A DNA stretch of 64,000 bases from DASXHY01 sp035552155 (GTDB lineage: Bacteria > Verrucomicrobiota > Verrucomicrobiia > Limisphaerales > DASXHY01), in assembly GCA_035552155.1 (NCBI GenBank), contig DASZLX010000009.1:11380-75379 (forward strand). Reading direction: 5' to 3'. Position 1 is the first letter of the stretch. Each line of letters starts with the position of its first letter. Both the position numbers and the translations under genes were made by a program. Of this stretch, positions 50,306-58,616 are shown piece after piece. Under the pieces are notes generated by a model, which did no database searches, had not been told where the DNA came from, and was given only the letters and a program-made list of their open reading frames with translations.

Positions 50306-51124
50306 ATGAGCGCACAAGAAAATATCGAGACGGTAAAGAAATTCTTCGCAGCATTGAGCAGCGGCGATAAGCAAGGTTTGCTGGCGTTGTCGGCCGAGGA
50401 TATCGAGTGGATCATTCCGGGTGAAGGCTGGCCGCTGGCCGGCACGCACCGGGGGCACGCAGGATTGACCGATCTGCTCCAGAAGGCTTCCGAAACGGTG
50501 GACACTTCCACAGAGCCCCACGAATTCATCGCGCAGGGGAACCGGGTTTTGGTCATCGGCTTTGCGACGGGGAAAATGCTGGCTACAGGTAAGTCGTTCG
50601 AAGATGACTGGGTCTTCGCCATTACCGTTCAGGACGGCAAGCTGAAGAGCATCCGGGAGTATGTCGACACGCAAGCTGTGGCGCAGGCCTCCGATGTCGG
50701 TTGTGATAATGAAGAAATCATTAGACAACTCTATGTTGCCGGAGAGCAGCCGGGGTTAGATCCCGATAAGTTTGTCTCCTTTTTCTCGGAGGAGGGATAC
50801 ATGTGGGATATGGCTTCGGGCACGAAGTTTCGCGGAAAGGACATTGGGAAGTCTATTACCGCCCTCGCAAAAGCCTTTCCAGATGTCCGCCGTGAAATAC
50901 AGGACATCTATGCCGCCGGCGACGCGGTGGTCGTCGAGCATCGCATTCGGGGAACGCACGACGGTGAGCTGGCCCTCGGTTCCAAGACGGTGCCTCCCAC
51001 GGGCAAAGCCATCGATGTTCCCTGTGCCGATATTTTCCGCCTCAAGAATGGAAAGATTGTCGCCTTTAGCTGCTACAATTTGCCTTCCGTTATGCAGCAA
51101 CAACTCGGCCTGGCCGACAGCTAA
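50306..51124 (+). CDS. Protein with two tandem NTF2/SnoaL-like domains
   Basis: 272 residues. Domain 1 (about 1-135: ENIETVKKFFAALSSGDKQG, IEWIIPGEGWPLAGTHRGHA, then WVFAITVQDGKLKSIREYVD) and domain 2 (about 140-265: NEEIIRQLYVAGEQPGL, MWDMASGTKFRGKDIGKSI, then DIFRLKNGKIVAFSCYNLPS) have the same cone-shaped fold signature. Such proteins often act as small-molecule isomerases or hydrolases, or bind ligands. The actual substrate is unknown. It is co-directional with the SDR cluster. Confidence 0.85.
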   Translation: MSAQENIETVKKFFAALSSGDKQGLLALSAEDIEWIIPGEGWPLAGTHRGHAGLTDLLQKASETVDTSTEPHEFIAQGNRVLVIGFATGKMLATGKSFEDDWVFAITVQDGKLKSIREYVDTQAVAQASDVGCDNEEIIRQLYVAGEQPGLDPDKFVSFFSEEGYMWDMASGTKFRGKDIGKSITALAKAFPDVRREIQDIYAAGDAVVVEHRIRGTHDGELALGSKTVPPTGKAIDVPCADIFRLKNGKIVAFSCYNLPSVMQQQLGLADS

Positions 51125-51147
51125 TTGGACTCGCAAGAGATCACTAC

Positions 51148-51243
51148 TCATTTCGGCGAACTAGACGATTTTGTCGGCTTTGCAGACGTGCGTAGGTCCA
51201 CACTTTCGCAGTCTCGAAGGACAAATCCAAAGAAAGAGAATAT
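51148..51243 (+). pseudogene. Degenerate copy of the DUF5069 3' end and SDR leader
   Basis: Sequence such as CGGCGAACTAGACGATTTTGT mirrors the end of the DUF5069 gene near 48695, followed by a matching leader up to the ATATATGAGTAATAATAA start region of the second SDR. It marks the left border of a tandem duplication that includes the SDR. Confidence 0.6.
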
Positions 51244-52005
51244 ATGAGTAATAATAAACAAAAAATGGCGGGAAAAGTTGCGATCATCACCGGCGGAAGC
51301 AGCGGGATTGGCCTGGCGTCGGCCAAGCGCTTCGTGGAAGAAGGCGCACAGGTCGTGATCACTGGCCGAGAAGAGAAAGAGCTAAAGGAGGCCGCAGCTC
51401 ACATCGAGGGAAACGTCACGACGGTCGTCTGCGAAATCACGAACTTGGAAGATCTCGACCAGCTATATGCCGTCGTGAAGGAGAAACATGGTCACATCGA
51501 CATTCTCTTTGCGAACGCCGGCGTTGCGATCGTCGCGCCGCTTGAGACGTCGACCGAAGCACAATTCGACACAACATTCGATATCAATGTGAAAGGAATA
51601 TTCTTCACCGTGCAAAAAGCACTTCCCCTCTTGAAAGATGGTAGCTCGGTTATCCTCACTTCGGCAGCGGCAAACGTATCGGGACAACCAGGCTTGACCG
51701 CCTTTACCGGGAGTAAGGCGGCCGTGCGCAACTTCGCGCGTGGCTGGACGGCCGAGTTGAAGGATCGCAAGATTCGTGTTAATTGCGTTAGTCCTGGGTC
51801 AGTCGACACTCCTGCTTTGAACAAGGCTGGCATCCCCCCTGAAAAGCTCGATGAAGCAGTGGCTGAGTTGGTCTCGCAAATTCCGCTCGGTCGTAGAGGT
51901 GAAGCCGAGGAAATCGCTGCTGCCGTCGTGTTCCTCGCTTCCGATGAAAGTTCTTACATTACCGGCGTGGATCTCGCGGTTGATGGGGGTATGGCGCAGG
52001 TCTGA
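51244..52005 (+). CDS. SDR-family protein lacking catalytic Ser and Tyr
   Basis: 253 residues, closely related to the SDR at 48782 with the same ends (GKVAIITGGSSGIGLASAKR to SSYITGVDLAVDGGMAQV). The Rossmann motif, NAG-type segment (LFANAGVAIV) and Lys are kept. At the position of the catalytic Ser it has Ala (LTSAAAN), and the catalytic Tyr is Phe (TAFTGSKAAVR, TTT codon at 51703). It is probably not an active oxidoreductase. It may bind NADP or act as a partner subunit of the intact paralogue. Confidence 0.9.
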   Translation: MSNNKQKMAGKVAIITGGSSGIGLASAKRFVEEGAQVVITGREEKELKEAAAHIEGNVTTVVCEITNLEDLDQLYAVVKEKHGHIDILFANAGVAIVAPLETSTEAQFDTTFDINVKGIFFTVQKALPLLKDGSSVILTSAAANVSGQPGLTAFTGSKAAVRNFARGWTAELKDRKIRVNCVSPGSVDTPALNKAGIPPEKLDEAVAELVSQIPLGRRGEAEEIAAAVVFLASDESSYITGVDLAVDGGMAQV

Positions 52006-52043
52006 CCCCGGTGCCGTTGCTTCTCGAACTTTAGTCGCGAGAC

Positions 52044-52127
52044 CGTAAAAACATCGGCGTGACCATCGCGAGCCGCCGCCCGCCCGCGGCGTTGGCACCG
52101 CGGGCTCGGGCGATTGGACCCACGGTA
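52044..52127 (+). pseudogene. Fragment of the NAD(P)-binding oxidoreductase gene (duplicate)
   Basis: 84 bases matching 49697-49780 of the intact gene with about nine differences. The N-terminal codons are missing, and the frame is lost after CCCACGGTA. It marks the right end of the duplicated block. Confidence 0.75.
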
Positions 52128-52226
52128 TTGTCCCCATTCTTACTGTTTTCGGAAGTGCTTTCTATCGTGTCTCAGGCTCGGCCTAGGCTAGCCATCAACA
52201 ATGATCCAAGGGAGCCATTCGACTTT

Positions 52227-53171
52227 TCAAGAGATGAATTGATGGAGAGCTCGATTTGCATTTTCTTGATACGTTTCATTATTCATTTCGGGCCTAATCG
52301 TACTTTGATCCACCATCGGCCCAGTGATCTTCCCCGCCGGACTCGCATAAAATCTCCCACTCTTGATTGACGGATCATCGATCGAGTGCACAATTCGACC
52401 AGCACCGGTTTCTAAGTTATGAACGATTCCAAATAACGGCATTACTACCGGAAACAGAACGTATCGGAGTAAAAGCCTCAACGGCAAAGGAACATGATTC
52501 GAGGCATCGGTTCCCTTCGTGTTTCCCGGGCTTACAGTAATGAGCTTAAGTTCAGGATTTTTCCGAGCGACGGAAGACATCCACATTGCCCCCAGATATT
52601 TCACCTGACCAAATGCCAACATCGGATCAACTTTTTTGCCTGCAAAGATTTTCCCATCACAGACTGAGGCAAACTCTTCAACCGAATAGCTTTTAAAGAC
52701 TGGGCTCTTTATACCTATTTGCTTGACCCCCCGAGCGGCTTCACTCCCAAGATAAACTGCCGCCGAGGTCATTTTTTTCGCCTCTAAAAGTTCATCGAGT
52801 AAAACAACATGCCCAAGTAAATTAGTAGCAAACACTTCTGTAACACCTTCTGGAGTTAACTTGTTTGTTTTGTTACCAACTATTCCAGCATTCATGATCA
52901 AAACGTCAATCGCTTGATCCAGGGAAGAGACGGCAGCGCGCACAGAAGCTGGCTTAGATACGTCCATGATGATGATTTCGAAAATCCTCTTCCCAGTGAC
53001 TTGCTCTAAATCCTTTTTTGCGGCCAAAGCCTTATCTTTATTTCTACAAGCTAAATAGACTTTGCTGAATTCTCCTGCCGCGGCAAACTGCCTCGCAATT
53101 TCCTTCCCGATACCTGCATTAGCGCCCGTGATCAGAGCTCTTTTTCCATTCCGTGTTGTCGTTAAGTTCAT
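52227..53171 (-). CDS. SDR-family protein with Tyr-to-Phe substitution
   Basis: 314 residues from the ATG at 53171, chosen because AGGAG lies just upstream. The frame continues nine codons further. The cofactor motif is ALITGANAGIGKEIARQ, with NAGI in LIMNAGIVGNK. A Ser is present (YLGSEAARG), but the usual Tyr-x3-Lys reads FGQVK (in PMLAFGQVKYLG), so the acid-base Tyr is missing. It resembles the retinol-dehydrogenase/protochlorophyllide-like subgroup in length. It is the second gene of a two-gene unit opposite the TetR regulator. Confidence 0.85.
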   Translation of the reverse strand: MNLTTTRNGKRALITGANAGIGKEIARQFAAAGEFSKVYLACRNKDKALAAKKDLEQVTGKRIFEIIIMDVSKPASVRAAVSSLDQAIDVLIMNAGIVGNKTNKLTPEGVTEVFATNLLGHVVLLDELLEAKKMTSAAVYLGSEAARGVKQIGIKSPVFKSYSVEEFASVCDGKIFAGKKVDPMLAFGQVKYLGAMWMSSVARKNPELKLITVSPGNTKGTDASNHVPLPLRLLLRYVLFPVVMPLFGIVHNLETGAGRIVHSIDDPSIKSGRFYASPAGKITGPMVDQSTIRPEMNNETYQENANRALHQFIS

Positions 53172-53198
53172 TTGAATTCTCCTAAAATTATGAATCAA

Positions 53199-53939
53199 TT
53201 AGAGGGTCATACCGCCATCGATGAGCAATTCCGTCCCGGTCGTAAATCTTGATTCATCCGAGGCGAAATAGAGCGCTGCGGATGCAATCTCTTCGGGCTG
53301 ACCCTTACGGCGAAGCAGGACCTTTTCGCTCATCCGCGCCATGCCCGCCATCTGTTCCTCGGTTAACTCCATTTTCCCATGTATCGGAGTGTTGATCCCT
53401 CCGGGAGTGATGGTATTCACCCGGATGGCGCGCGGCGCGAGTTCTGCCGCAAGCGTTAGTCCCAGCGATCGAAGTGCCGCTTTAGTCGCACTGTAAACAC
53501 TCAATCCTGGCAGTCCCCTTAAGGCTCCGACGGACGAAGTCAAAATGATTGATCCGCCATCCGACAAAACTGAGACGGCGTGTTTGAGCAGGAAATAGGG
53601 CCCGCGAAGGTTGACATTGAATATCTTGTCAAAAAGCACTTCGTCAACCGCTCCAATCGGAGCGATCCTGGCGATGCCTGCGTTGACGAAGAGAATGTCG
53701 ATGCGCCCGTGCTTTTCACGCACATGGTCAACCAACAGCTTGGCGGCATGAGGATCGCCAGCATCAGAGACCAACACCTCCACTCCGGGCATTTCTTTGC
53801 GAGCCGCCTCAGCCGAAGCGGTGCTGGAACCAGTCACCACAACGGTCGCCCCCTCAGCGAGAAAGCGTTTCGCGGTGGCCGCTCCCATGCCGCTGGTTCC
53901 ACCGGTAATCAATGCGATTTTGTTTTTGAGGATGTTCAT
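53199..53939 (-). CDS. Short-chain dehydrogenase/reductase
   Basis: 246 residues from the ATG at 53939. The upstream frame is rejected because it passes through the promoter region. The cofactor site is ALITGGTSGMGAATAKRF, the NAG motif is LFVNAGIAR, and catalytic Ser and Tyr-Lys are intact in IILTSSVGAL and LSVYSATKAALRS. The end FTTGTELLIDGGMTL is standard. It probably oxidises or reduces a secondary alcohol or ketone. It is transcribed with the SDR at 52227 and apparently controlled by the divergent TetR regulator. Confidence 0.92.
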   Translation of the reverse strand: MNILKNKIALITGGTSGMGAATAKRFLAEGATVVVTGSSTASAEAARKEMPGVEVLVSDAGDPHAAKLLVDHVREKHGRIDILFVNAGIARIAPIGAVDEVLFDKIFNVNLRGPYFLLKHAVSVLSDGGSIILTSSVGALRGLPGLSVYSATKAALRSLGLTLAAELAPRAIRVNTITPGGINTPIHGKMELTEEQMAGMARMSEKVLLRRKGQPEEIASAALYFASDESRFTTGTELLIDGGMTL

Positions 53940-54008
53940 ATTGTTTCGTTCTTTTTCTTTCAATTTTCGGACATTTATTTTGTTCACAACCCTATTTGTA
54001 TCGAGCAC

Positions 54009-54053
54009 TACAAAAAGCTACCGCACGGTTTTTGTGCGGTCAACAGTTTTGTA
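54009..54053. promoter_or_regulatory. Candidate TetR operator and promoter of the SDR pair
   Basis: A palindrome with inner arms ACCGCAC/GTGCGGT (54020-54026, 54034-54040) and outer arms TACAAAA/TTTTGTA (54009-54015, 54047-54053) lies between the divergent SDR and TetR genes. On the minus strand, TTGACC (inside the right half) followed 17 bases later by TAGCTT gives a plausible promoter overlapping the palindrome. This fits repression of the SDR genes by the TetR protein. Confidence 0.6.
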
Positions 54054-54105
54054 ACGCCCGCTACAAGCTTATTGAAAATAAGCCAGACAGTGGTAAGGTT
54101 TCGCC

Positions 54106-54690
54106 GTGGGCCGCAATATTGCATTCGATTATGACAAAGCTATCCACAGAGCAACTTTGCTGTTCTGGAGGCAGGGTTATACCAATACGTCTTTGCGTGA
54201 TCTCCTCAAGGCGATGCACATAGGGGAAGGTTCCTTTTACAACACGGTCAAAAGTAAGAAAGCCCTCTTCTTGGAATGCCTAAAGCACTACGGCGAAACA
54301 GTCGGAAGCAAAAGAGCAGCAGCATTGTTCTCGCAACCAAGCGTGAAAAAGGGAATCCGTGCCTTGTTTAATACGGTCTTGGATGATTTGGACAATCCCG
54401 CTAATCCTCGAATGTGCTTTATGGCAAATAGTGTTTCTTGCGACGTGGTCAAGGAAAGCGAATTGCGCCAATTTTTAGAGGCCGCGATGTCTGATTTTCA
54501 GAGCCGATTCGTGGCCCGATTGCAAAAGGCTGTCCAGTCAGGGGAATTGCCAAAGGATTTTGACTCCGTGTCCGTGGCCGCAATTGTAGCAACATTCATG
54601 CAAGGGTTGCTCCGCGGAGTTATCATCAACTACGACCGCCGCAAAATAGAACGTCAGGTAGAGATTTTGCTGACGGGATTGGGATTTTGA
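54106..54690 (+). CDS. TetR/AcrR-family regulator
   Basis: 194 residues from a GTG start. The N-terminal HTH reads DYDKAIHRATLLFWRQGY, then TSLRDLLKAMHIGEGSFYN, with the usual recognition helix. The C-terminal ligand domain begins about residue 75 (KGIRALFNTVLDDLDNPANP) and resembles the TetR_C group with the RMCFMANS segment. It is divergent from the SDR pair, with a palindromic operator candidate between them. Confidence 0.92.
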   Translation: MGRNIAFDYDKAIHRATLLFWRQGYTNTSLRDLLKAMHIGEGSFYNTVKSKKALFLECLKHYGETVGSKRAAALFSQPSVKKGIRALFNTVLDDLDNPANPRMCFMANSVSCDVVKESELRQFLEAAMSDFQSRFVARLQKAVQSGELPKDFDSVSVAAIVATFMQGLLRGVIINYDRRKIERQVEILLTGLGF

Positions 54691-54779
54691 GCTGGCCTTC
54701 CTCATGCGCTCAATTCGCGTTATCGTGCACGCAATCGATTTCATCAATGATGTGGGTCGCCTTCGACCGATCACCGTGG

Positions 54780-55190
54780 CTATGGCTGATTTTCACAAAT
54801 AATTAAATTGTTCTCAAATTTGGTCCCCAAAATAAAATCCACCGCTCGCTGGGACTGCGCTGCGGCTTTGACAATCAAAGTTTTATCTTCCTTCAAATGT
54901 TTCAGCCAGTGTTCAAGATATGAAGCAGAATTATTGAGAGTCACACCCGCAATTCCAGCGTGGCGGCACAAAAAAGCCGCGCCCATTTCAGCGATTAATT
55001 CCTCCCTGCAATAGGGGGGCAGAACCAAATCCGTTACTTTCTGAGAGTGTGGAACGATTAAGGCGTTTTTCATTACCCGTTGAGTGAACAAGCTCATGGA
55101 AAAGAGTGGTGTAATATCCAGCTTCGTCCCGAAACGGGGCGCGGTTTGGCATTCCAACAAAGTCTTGCGTAGGTGCGACCCCTTCCGCCA
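54780..55190 (-). pseudogene. Truncated, frameshifted ArdC-like antirestriction gene
   Basis: The minus strand encodes a zincin-like C-terminal domain of ArdC-type antirestriction/ssDNA-binding proteins: RDEAGYYTTLFHELVHSTGN with the HExxH metal site, then KRLNRSTLSESN. The rest (REELIAEMGAAFLCRHAGIA, then NSASYLEHWLKHLKEDKTL and AVDFILGTKFENN) lies in another frame. A run of six G at 55014-55019 is the probable frameshift site. The 5' end is cut exactly at the CCCCTTCCGCCA core. Such genes are typical of plasmids and integrative elements. Confidence 0.8.
55179..55190 (+). repeat. Internal att-like core CCCCTTCCGCCA
   Basis: Identical to the tRNA-Ser 3' end core. It forms the 5' boundary of the ArdC-like pseudogene and separates blocks 1 and 2 of the island. 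Confidence 0.7.
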
Positions 55191-55282
55191 TTGCCACAAG
55201 GGTTTTATGAATTCTCACAAAATAGAAAAACTCAAAAAACTCGGTATTCTTCTGAAGATTCTGACAAATCGAATTTGGGTAT

Positions 55283-55305
55283 AAAAAAGCCCCATTTGGG
55301 GCTTT
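55283..55305 (-). terminator. Intrinsic terminator (minus strand)
   Basis: A 9-bp perfect stem AAAGCCCCA/TGGGGCTTT with a 2-base loop. Read on the minus strand the stem ends in a run of T. It follows the recombinase remnant by about 50 bp. Confidence 0.75.
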
Positions 55306-55354
55306 CTTGAATTGGATTGCTTTGGGCAATTCTTCATGGCGTTGGCTTCAATGA

Positions 55355-55447
55355 TCAAAACTTTTCCATCCATTCCTTTGTGACCTCACGGACATAATGT
55401 TTTCTGGCAATCGCAACGCTGTTGCCTAAACGATGCCACCGCACGCC
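55355..55447 (-). pseudogene. C-terminal remnant of a tyrosine recombinase
   Basis: A minus-strand frame ending in TGA at 55355 reads HRLGNSVAIARKHYVREV and then TKEWMEKF. This matches the end of tyrosine integrases, where a Leu/Met-Gly-Asn-Ser segment precedes the His-Tyr pair carrying the nucleophile. Nothing recognisable of the integrase remains upstream before the FG-GAP gene. It lies close to the att-like core at 55179, as expected for the integrase that once moved block 2. I see nothing else in 55191-55504 apart from the terminator. Confidence 0.65.
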
Positions 55448-55504
55448 GCACAACCAACCCCGGCAGTCTTGGTTGGCAGTGCCGGAGGCGCGGCGATGGA
55501 AACA

Positions 55505-57952
55505 CTATTGTTTCAACCTGAAAAACAACTGGGCTGCGGACGGCGTGATGGTGACGCTCTGATTTGTCCCGTTGCTGGTGAAAATGGTGTAATTAGCATT
55601 CCCCCAGTTCCCGCCGGCCAAACTACCATTGGTCTGGATGACGATATTGGTGTTGGCCGAGGACCAGGAAAGAACCAGGCCATTGGCGCCGCTCAGCGCC
55701 GTGCCTAGAACCAGGGGCGCAGGAGTCACGGGAGAAGAGATCGTGTTAATCAGCACCGTCACGGTGCCGCTCAATTCCGCCACCATCAAGTCCAGCTTGC
55801 CGTCACCATTGACGTCTGCGGTCGCAATGTAATTCGGCAAACTGTCGACGGACGGCTGGGTGTCCGTGGTGAAAGTGGCATAGGAGCCAAAAATGCCGCT
55901 GCCATTGTTGGTCAAAACCGTAACTGAACTCGTATTCCCGCCCACCCCGGGGTTCACGGTGATCAAATCCGGCCAGCCATCTCCGTTGATATCCGCGGCC
56001 ACTATGGAAATCGGGCCGGTGCCTACCGTGTAAGTGGCATTGGAAACAAAGATGCCTCCGCCCGCGTTGGTGAGCAACGTCAACGTGCTCAGGTTCCTGT
56101 TCACGGTGATCAAATCCGGTTTGCCGTCACCGTTCACATCCGCCAGCGCAAAAGCAGTGGCAGCCGCGCCGATATTAGGGGTGGCGTTGGAGACAAAACC
56201 GCCGCTGCCATTGTTCAGCAGCTCGACTATGGTATTGTTGACGCTACTGGCAACGAGTAAATCCGGCAGGTGATCGCCGTTGACATCCTCCGCCACCACG
56301 AGGCCCGAAACCCCAGTCGCTTCAATCGTGGGGCTCGTGCCGAAGACACCGCCGCCTTTATTCGTGAACAACAACAGTTCCCCGTTCGCGGTAACGGCTA
56401 ACGACAATTTGCCGTTGCCGTTAATATCCACCGGCGCGACACTGCTCGGACTGGCGGCCACCGTCAGCGTGGTATTGGAACCGAATCCCCCAATCCCGTT
56501 GTTGGTCAGAATGGTCAGGGTGCCGGCGCCGGCTGAGTTGATGCATGCGAGATCCGGCCGACCATCCCCATTAAAGTCGCCCGCCGCAGTGAAACCCGCC
56601 CCGTTGAGCACATGCAGGGTCGCATTCGATCCAAAAATACCGCTGCCATTGTTGGTGAGCACCGTCAGCGTGTTGTTGCCCCCGTTCGCGCTGATGATGG
56701 CCAACGGGCCGCCGCTGGTGATATTGGTCGCTACGACGGTGTTTGGCCCTCCGCCCGGGATATATCTGAAGGCCGTGAACCCAACCTGCGTCTGCACAGT
56801 CACGCCCGTGTATTGGTCACCGCTGATCAAATCCAATTTACCATCGCCGTTGACATCCGCTGCCACGACACTTTTCGGGTTTTCTCCTTCAAAGAGCAGC
56901 GTATTCGTGCCGAAACCGCCGGCGCCGTTGTTGGTCAACACCGTCAACGTGTTGTCCTGGCTGTTGGCACAGATTAAATCCGGCTTGCCATCACCGTTGA
57001 TGTCCGCCGCAATCACGCTTGCCGGATAGTTGCCGACCACCAACGTGGTATTGGAGCCATAGACACCGCTGCCGCTATTCGTCAGCACTGTCAGGGTGTT
57101 GCCGGGCGAACCGCCGTCACTCACGGTGACCAAAGCTAATTTGCCATTGCCATTCAAATCCAAGGCCGTCAAGGACGATGGATTATATCCCACCGTATAA
57201 GTGCCGTTGGAGCCGAAAATTCCGGCGCCATTGTTCGTCAGCACCGTGACCGTAGTGCCAAACTCGTGGCCGCAGATTAAATCCATTTTGCCATTGCCAT
57301 TAAGGTCCGCTGCAATGACGGAAATTGGATCACTGCCGACGTTGTAGGTGCCACTGAGCGCAAAGATACCGGTGCCGTTGTTCGTGTAAACCGTCAGGGT
57401 GCCGCCATAAAGATCTGCACTGATCAGATCGACTTTGTGATCACCATTGATATCCGCTGCTGTGACAGACATTGGGCCTGCGCCCACCGACAATGTGGTA
57501 TTGGAGCCGAAGCCCCCGCTGCCATTATTTGTCAGCACGGTGAGCAGGCCTGTAAATCCGCCATTGGCGAAGATCAAATCCGGTTTGCCATCGCCGTTCA
57601 CATCCGCCGCAACGGCTGAAACCTGAGAACTGCTGAAGCTAATCAGTGAATTGGAACCAAAAGTGCCATAGCCATTATTCGTCAATACTTCAAAAAGGGT
57701 TCCGCCACTATCCACGCCGATCAAATCCGGCTTGCCCCGACCATATATATCCAGCGCCAAAACGCACGTCGGAGCCAAATTTGGCCCCGCATACGTATTA
57801 GCCATAAAGGTGAGGCTTTGCGCGCCTGAGGAGAGGGGATCCAGAAAACCAATACTGACAAGGATGCCAAGAAGAGCGAGGGGGTTCCGTATTTCCCAAA
57901 CAGGGGGGATTTGGTTTTTGGCCTGGCTCCACATTTTGAGAATAGCTTGCAT
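55505..57952 (-). CDS. Secreted FG-GAP/VCBS repeat protein
   Basis: 815 residues. A signal segment (LLGILVSIGFLDPLSSGAQS) is followed by about thirteen repeats of roughly 50 residues, each with a calcium-binding D-x-N-G-D-G-K-x-D-L core (e.g. AADVNGDGKPDLIFANG) and a TVLTNNGSGGFGSN turn, as in beta-propeller FG-GAP proteins. The C-terminal 80 residues (GLVLSWSSANTNIVIQTNGS to AAQLFFRLKQ) are the verrucomicrobial C-terminal module also seen in other proteins here. It is probably cell-surface or extracellular. It is flanked by att-like cores as island cargo. Confidence 0.92.
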   Translation of the reverse strand: MQAILKMWSQAKNQIPPVWEIRNPLALLGILVSIGFLDPLSSGAQSLTFMANTYAGPNLAPTCVLALDIYGRGKPDLIGVDSGGTLFEVLTNNGYGTFGSNSLISFSSSQVSAVAADVNGDGKPDLIFANGGFTGLLTVLTNNGSGGFGSNTTLSVGAGPMSVTAADINGDHKVDLISADLYGGTLTVYTNNGTGIFALSGTYNVGSDPISVIAADLNGNGKMDLICGHEFGTTVTVLTNNGAGIFGSNGTYTVGYNPSSLTALDLNGNGKLALVTVSDGGSPGNTLTVLTNSGSGVYGSNTTLVVGNYPASVIAADINGDGKPDLICANSQDNTLTVLTNNGAGGFGTNTLLFEGENPKSVVAADVNGDGKLDLISGDQYTGVTVQTQVGFTAFRYIPGGGPNTVVATNITSGGPLAIISANGGNNTLTVLTNNGSGIFGSNATLHVLNGAGFTAAGDFNGDGRPDLACINSAGAGTLTILTNNGIGGFGSNTTLTVAASPSSVAPVDINGNGKLSLAVTANGELLLFTNKGGGVFGTSPTIEATGVSGLVVAEDVNGDHLPDLLVASSVNNTIVELLNNGSGGFVSNATPNIGAAATAFALADVNGDGKPDLITVNRNLSTLTLLTNAGGGIFVSNATYTVGTGPISIVAADINGDGWPDLITVNPGVGGNTSSVTVLTNNGSGIFGSYATFTTDTQPSVDSLPNYIATADVNGDGKLDLMVAELSGTVTVLINTISSPVTPAPLVLGTALSGANGLVLSWSSANTNIVIQTNGSLAGGNWGNANYTIFTSNGTNQSVTITPSAAQLFFRLKQ

Positions 57953-58268
57953 AATAATGCCTCTATTTTTTCCGAAGTTTCAGTCTCGCTACCTCCAATA
58001 ATTTATTTAGGCAGGGTGTCCCGATGCACCCAGCAAAAAACCGCGTCGGCAGGTCGTATTTTAACTTGCAATGAATCGGCGTATTCTTGTGTCGCCTAGT
58101 GCGAGACGCTTTTTCCACACTTTCATTGAACTAACAAAACTTATTGCAGGTCTATAAATCTCGTGCAAGCCAATTGTGTGCAAGGGCAGTCGATCTTGAC
58201 CGCGACGGGTGAATAGAAAGGCATGACGCCACCCAAATATCGGACACGGTCAGGAAGCGGGGTGCGGA
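57953..58268. other. Intergenic region, no gene seen
   Basis: 316 bp upstream of the FG-GAP gene. It contains AT-rich stretches expected for its promoter, but I see no coding frame, strong hairpin or repeat. Confidence 0.5.
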
Positions 58269-58478
58269 TCACCCCTTACGAACCTTGGACAATACGTAAA
58301 TGGCGGGCCAGAATCGCTTCACCGGAGAGGTTCGACCATGTTCCCAATTTTTGAGGGTGCCGCAGCTGACTTGCAGTCTGGCAGCCATCTGTTCACGGTT
58401 GAGGTCAAGGCGTAAACGAGCCTCCAACAAGGTCTTCTGAAGTGTTTTGCTATCTGCATTGAAAGGTGGCGAATCCAT
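58269..58478 (-). CDS. XRE-type helix-turn-helix regulator
   Basis: 69 residues from the ATG at 58478. The frame is open to 58559, but that runs through the repeat. The HTH is LRLDLNREQMAARLQVSCGT followed by LKNWEHGRTSPVKRFWPAI, the usual Cro/C1-like pattern. The start codon lies at the edge of the 66-bp repeat shared with 59461-59525, so its transcription signals are probably in the repeat. Confidence 0.8.
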   Translation of the reverse strand: MDSPPFNADSKTLQKTLLEARLRLDLNREQMAARLQVSCGTLKNWEHGRTSPVKRFWPAIYVLSKVRKG

Positions 58479-58536
58479 CCTTATGGCCTTGATCACAAGA
58501 TGGCAAAAAGGGTTCAGAAGCGACCCCTTCCGCCAT
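58471..58536. repeat. 66-bp direct repeat, copy 1, containing att-like core
   Basis: Related to 59461-59525: both read GAATCC, then CCTTATG, CCTTGATC, GCAAAA and CAGAAGCGACCCC, ending in CTTCCGCCAT, with scattered differences. The core is at 58524-58535. It bounds block 3 on the left. Confidence 0.75.
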
Positions 58537-58616
58537 TGTTTAAAAAGGCTTTTCTGCACGGGTTTGATGGGCGATTGCTTCCGGTTTTCATCCGGAAATT
58601 TGTTTCAAGAATCGTT

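Noticed and set aside
52059..52370. 103-codon plus-strand frame starting in the oxidoreductase fragment
   Set aside because: Only the first 23 or so codons match the parent gene; the rest is chance sequence overlapping the SDR gene on the other strand.
55286..55305. Hairpin considered as an att or operator site
   Set aside because: The perfect stem followed by a T-run on the minus strand is better explained as an intrinsic terminator.
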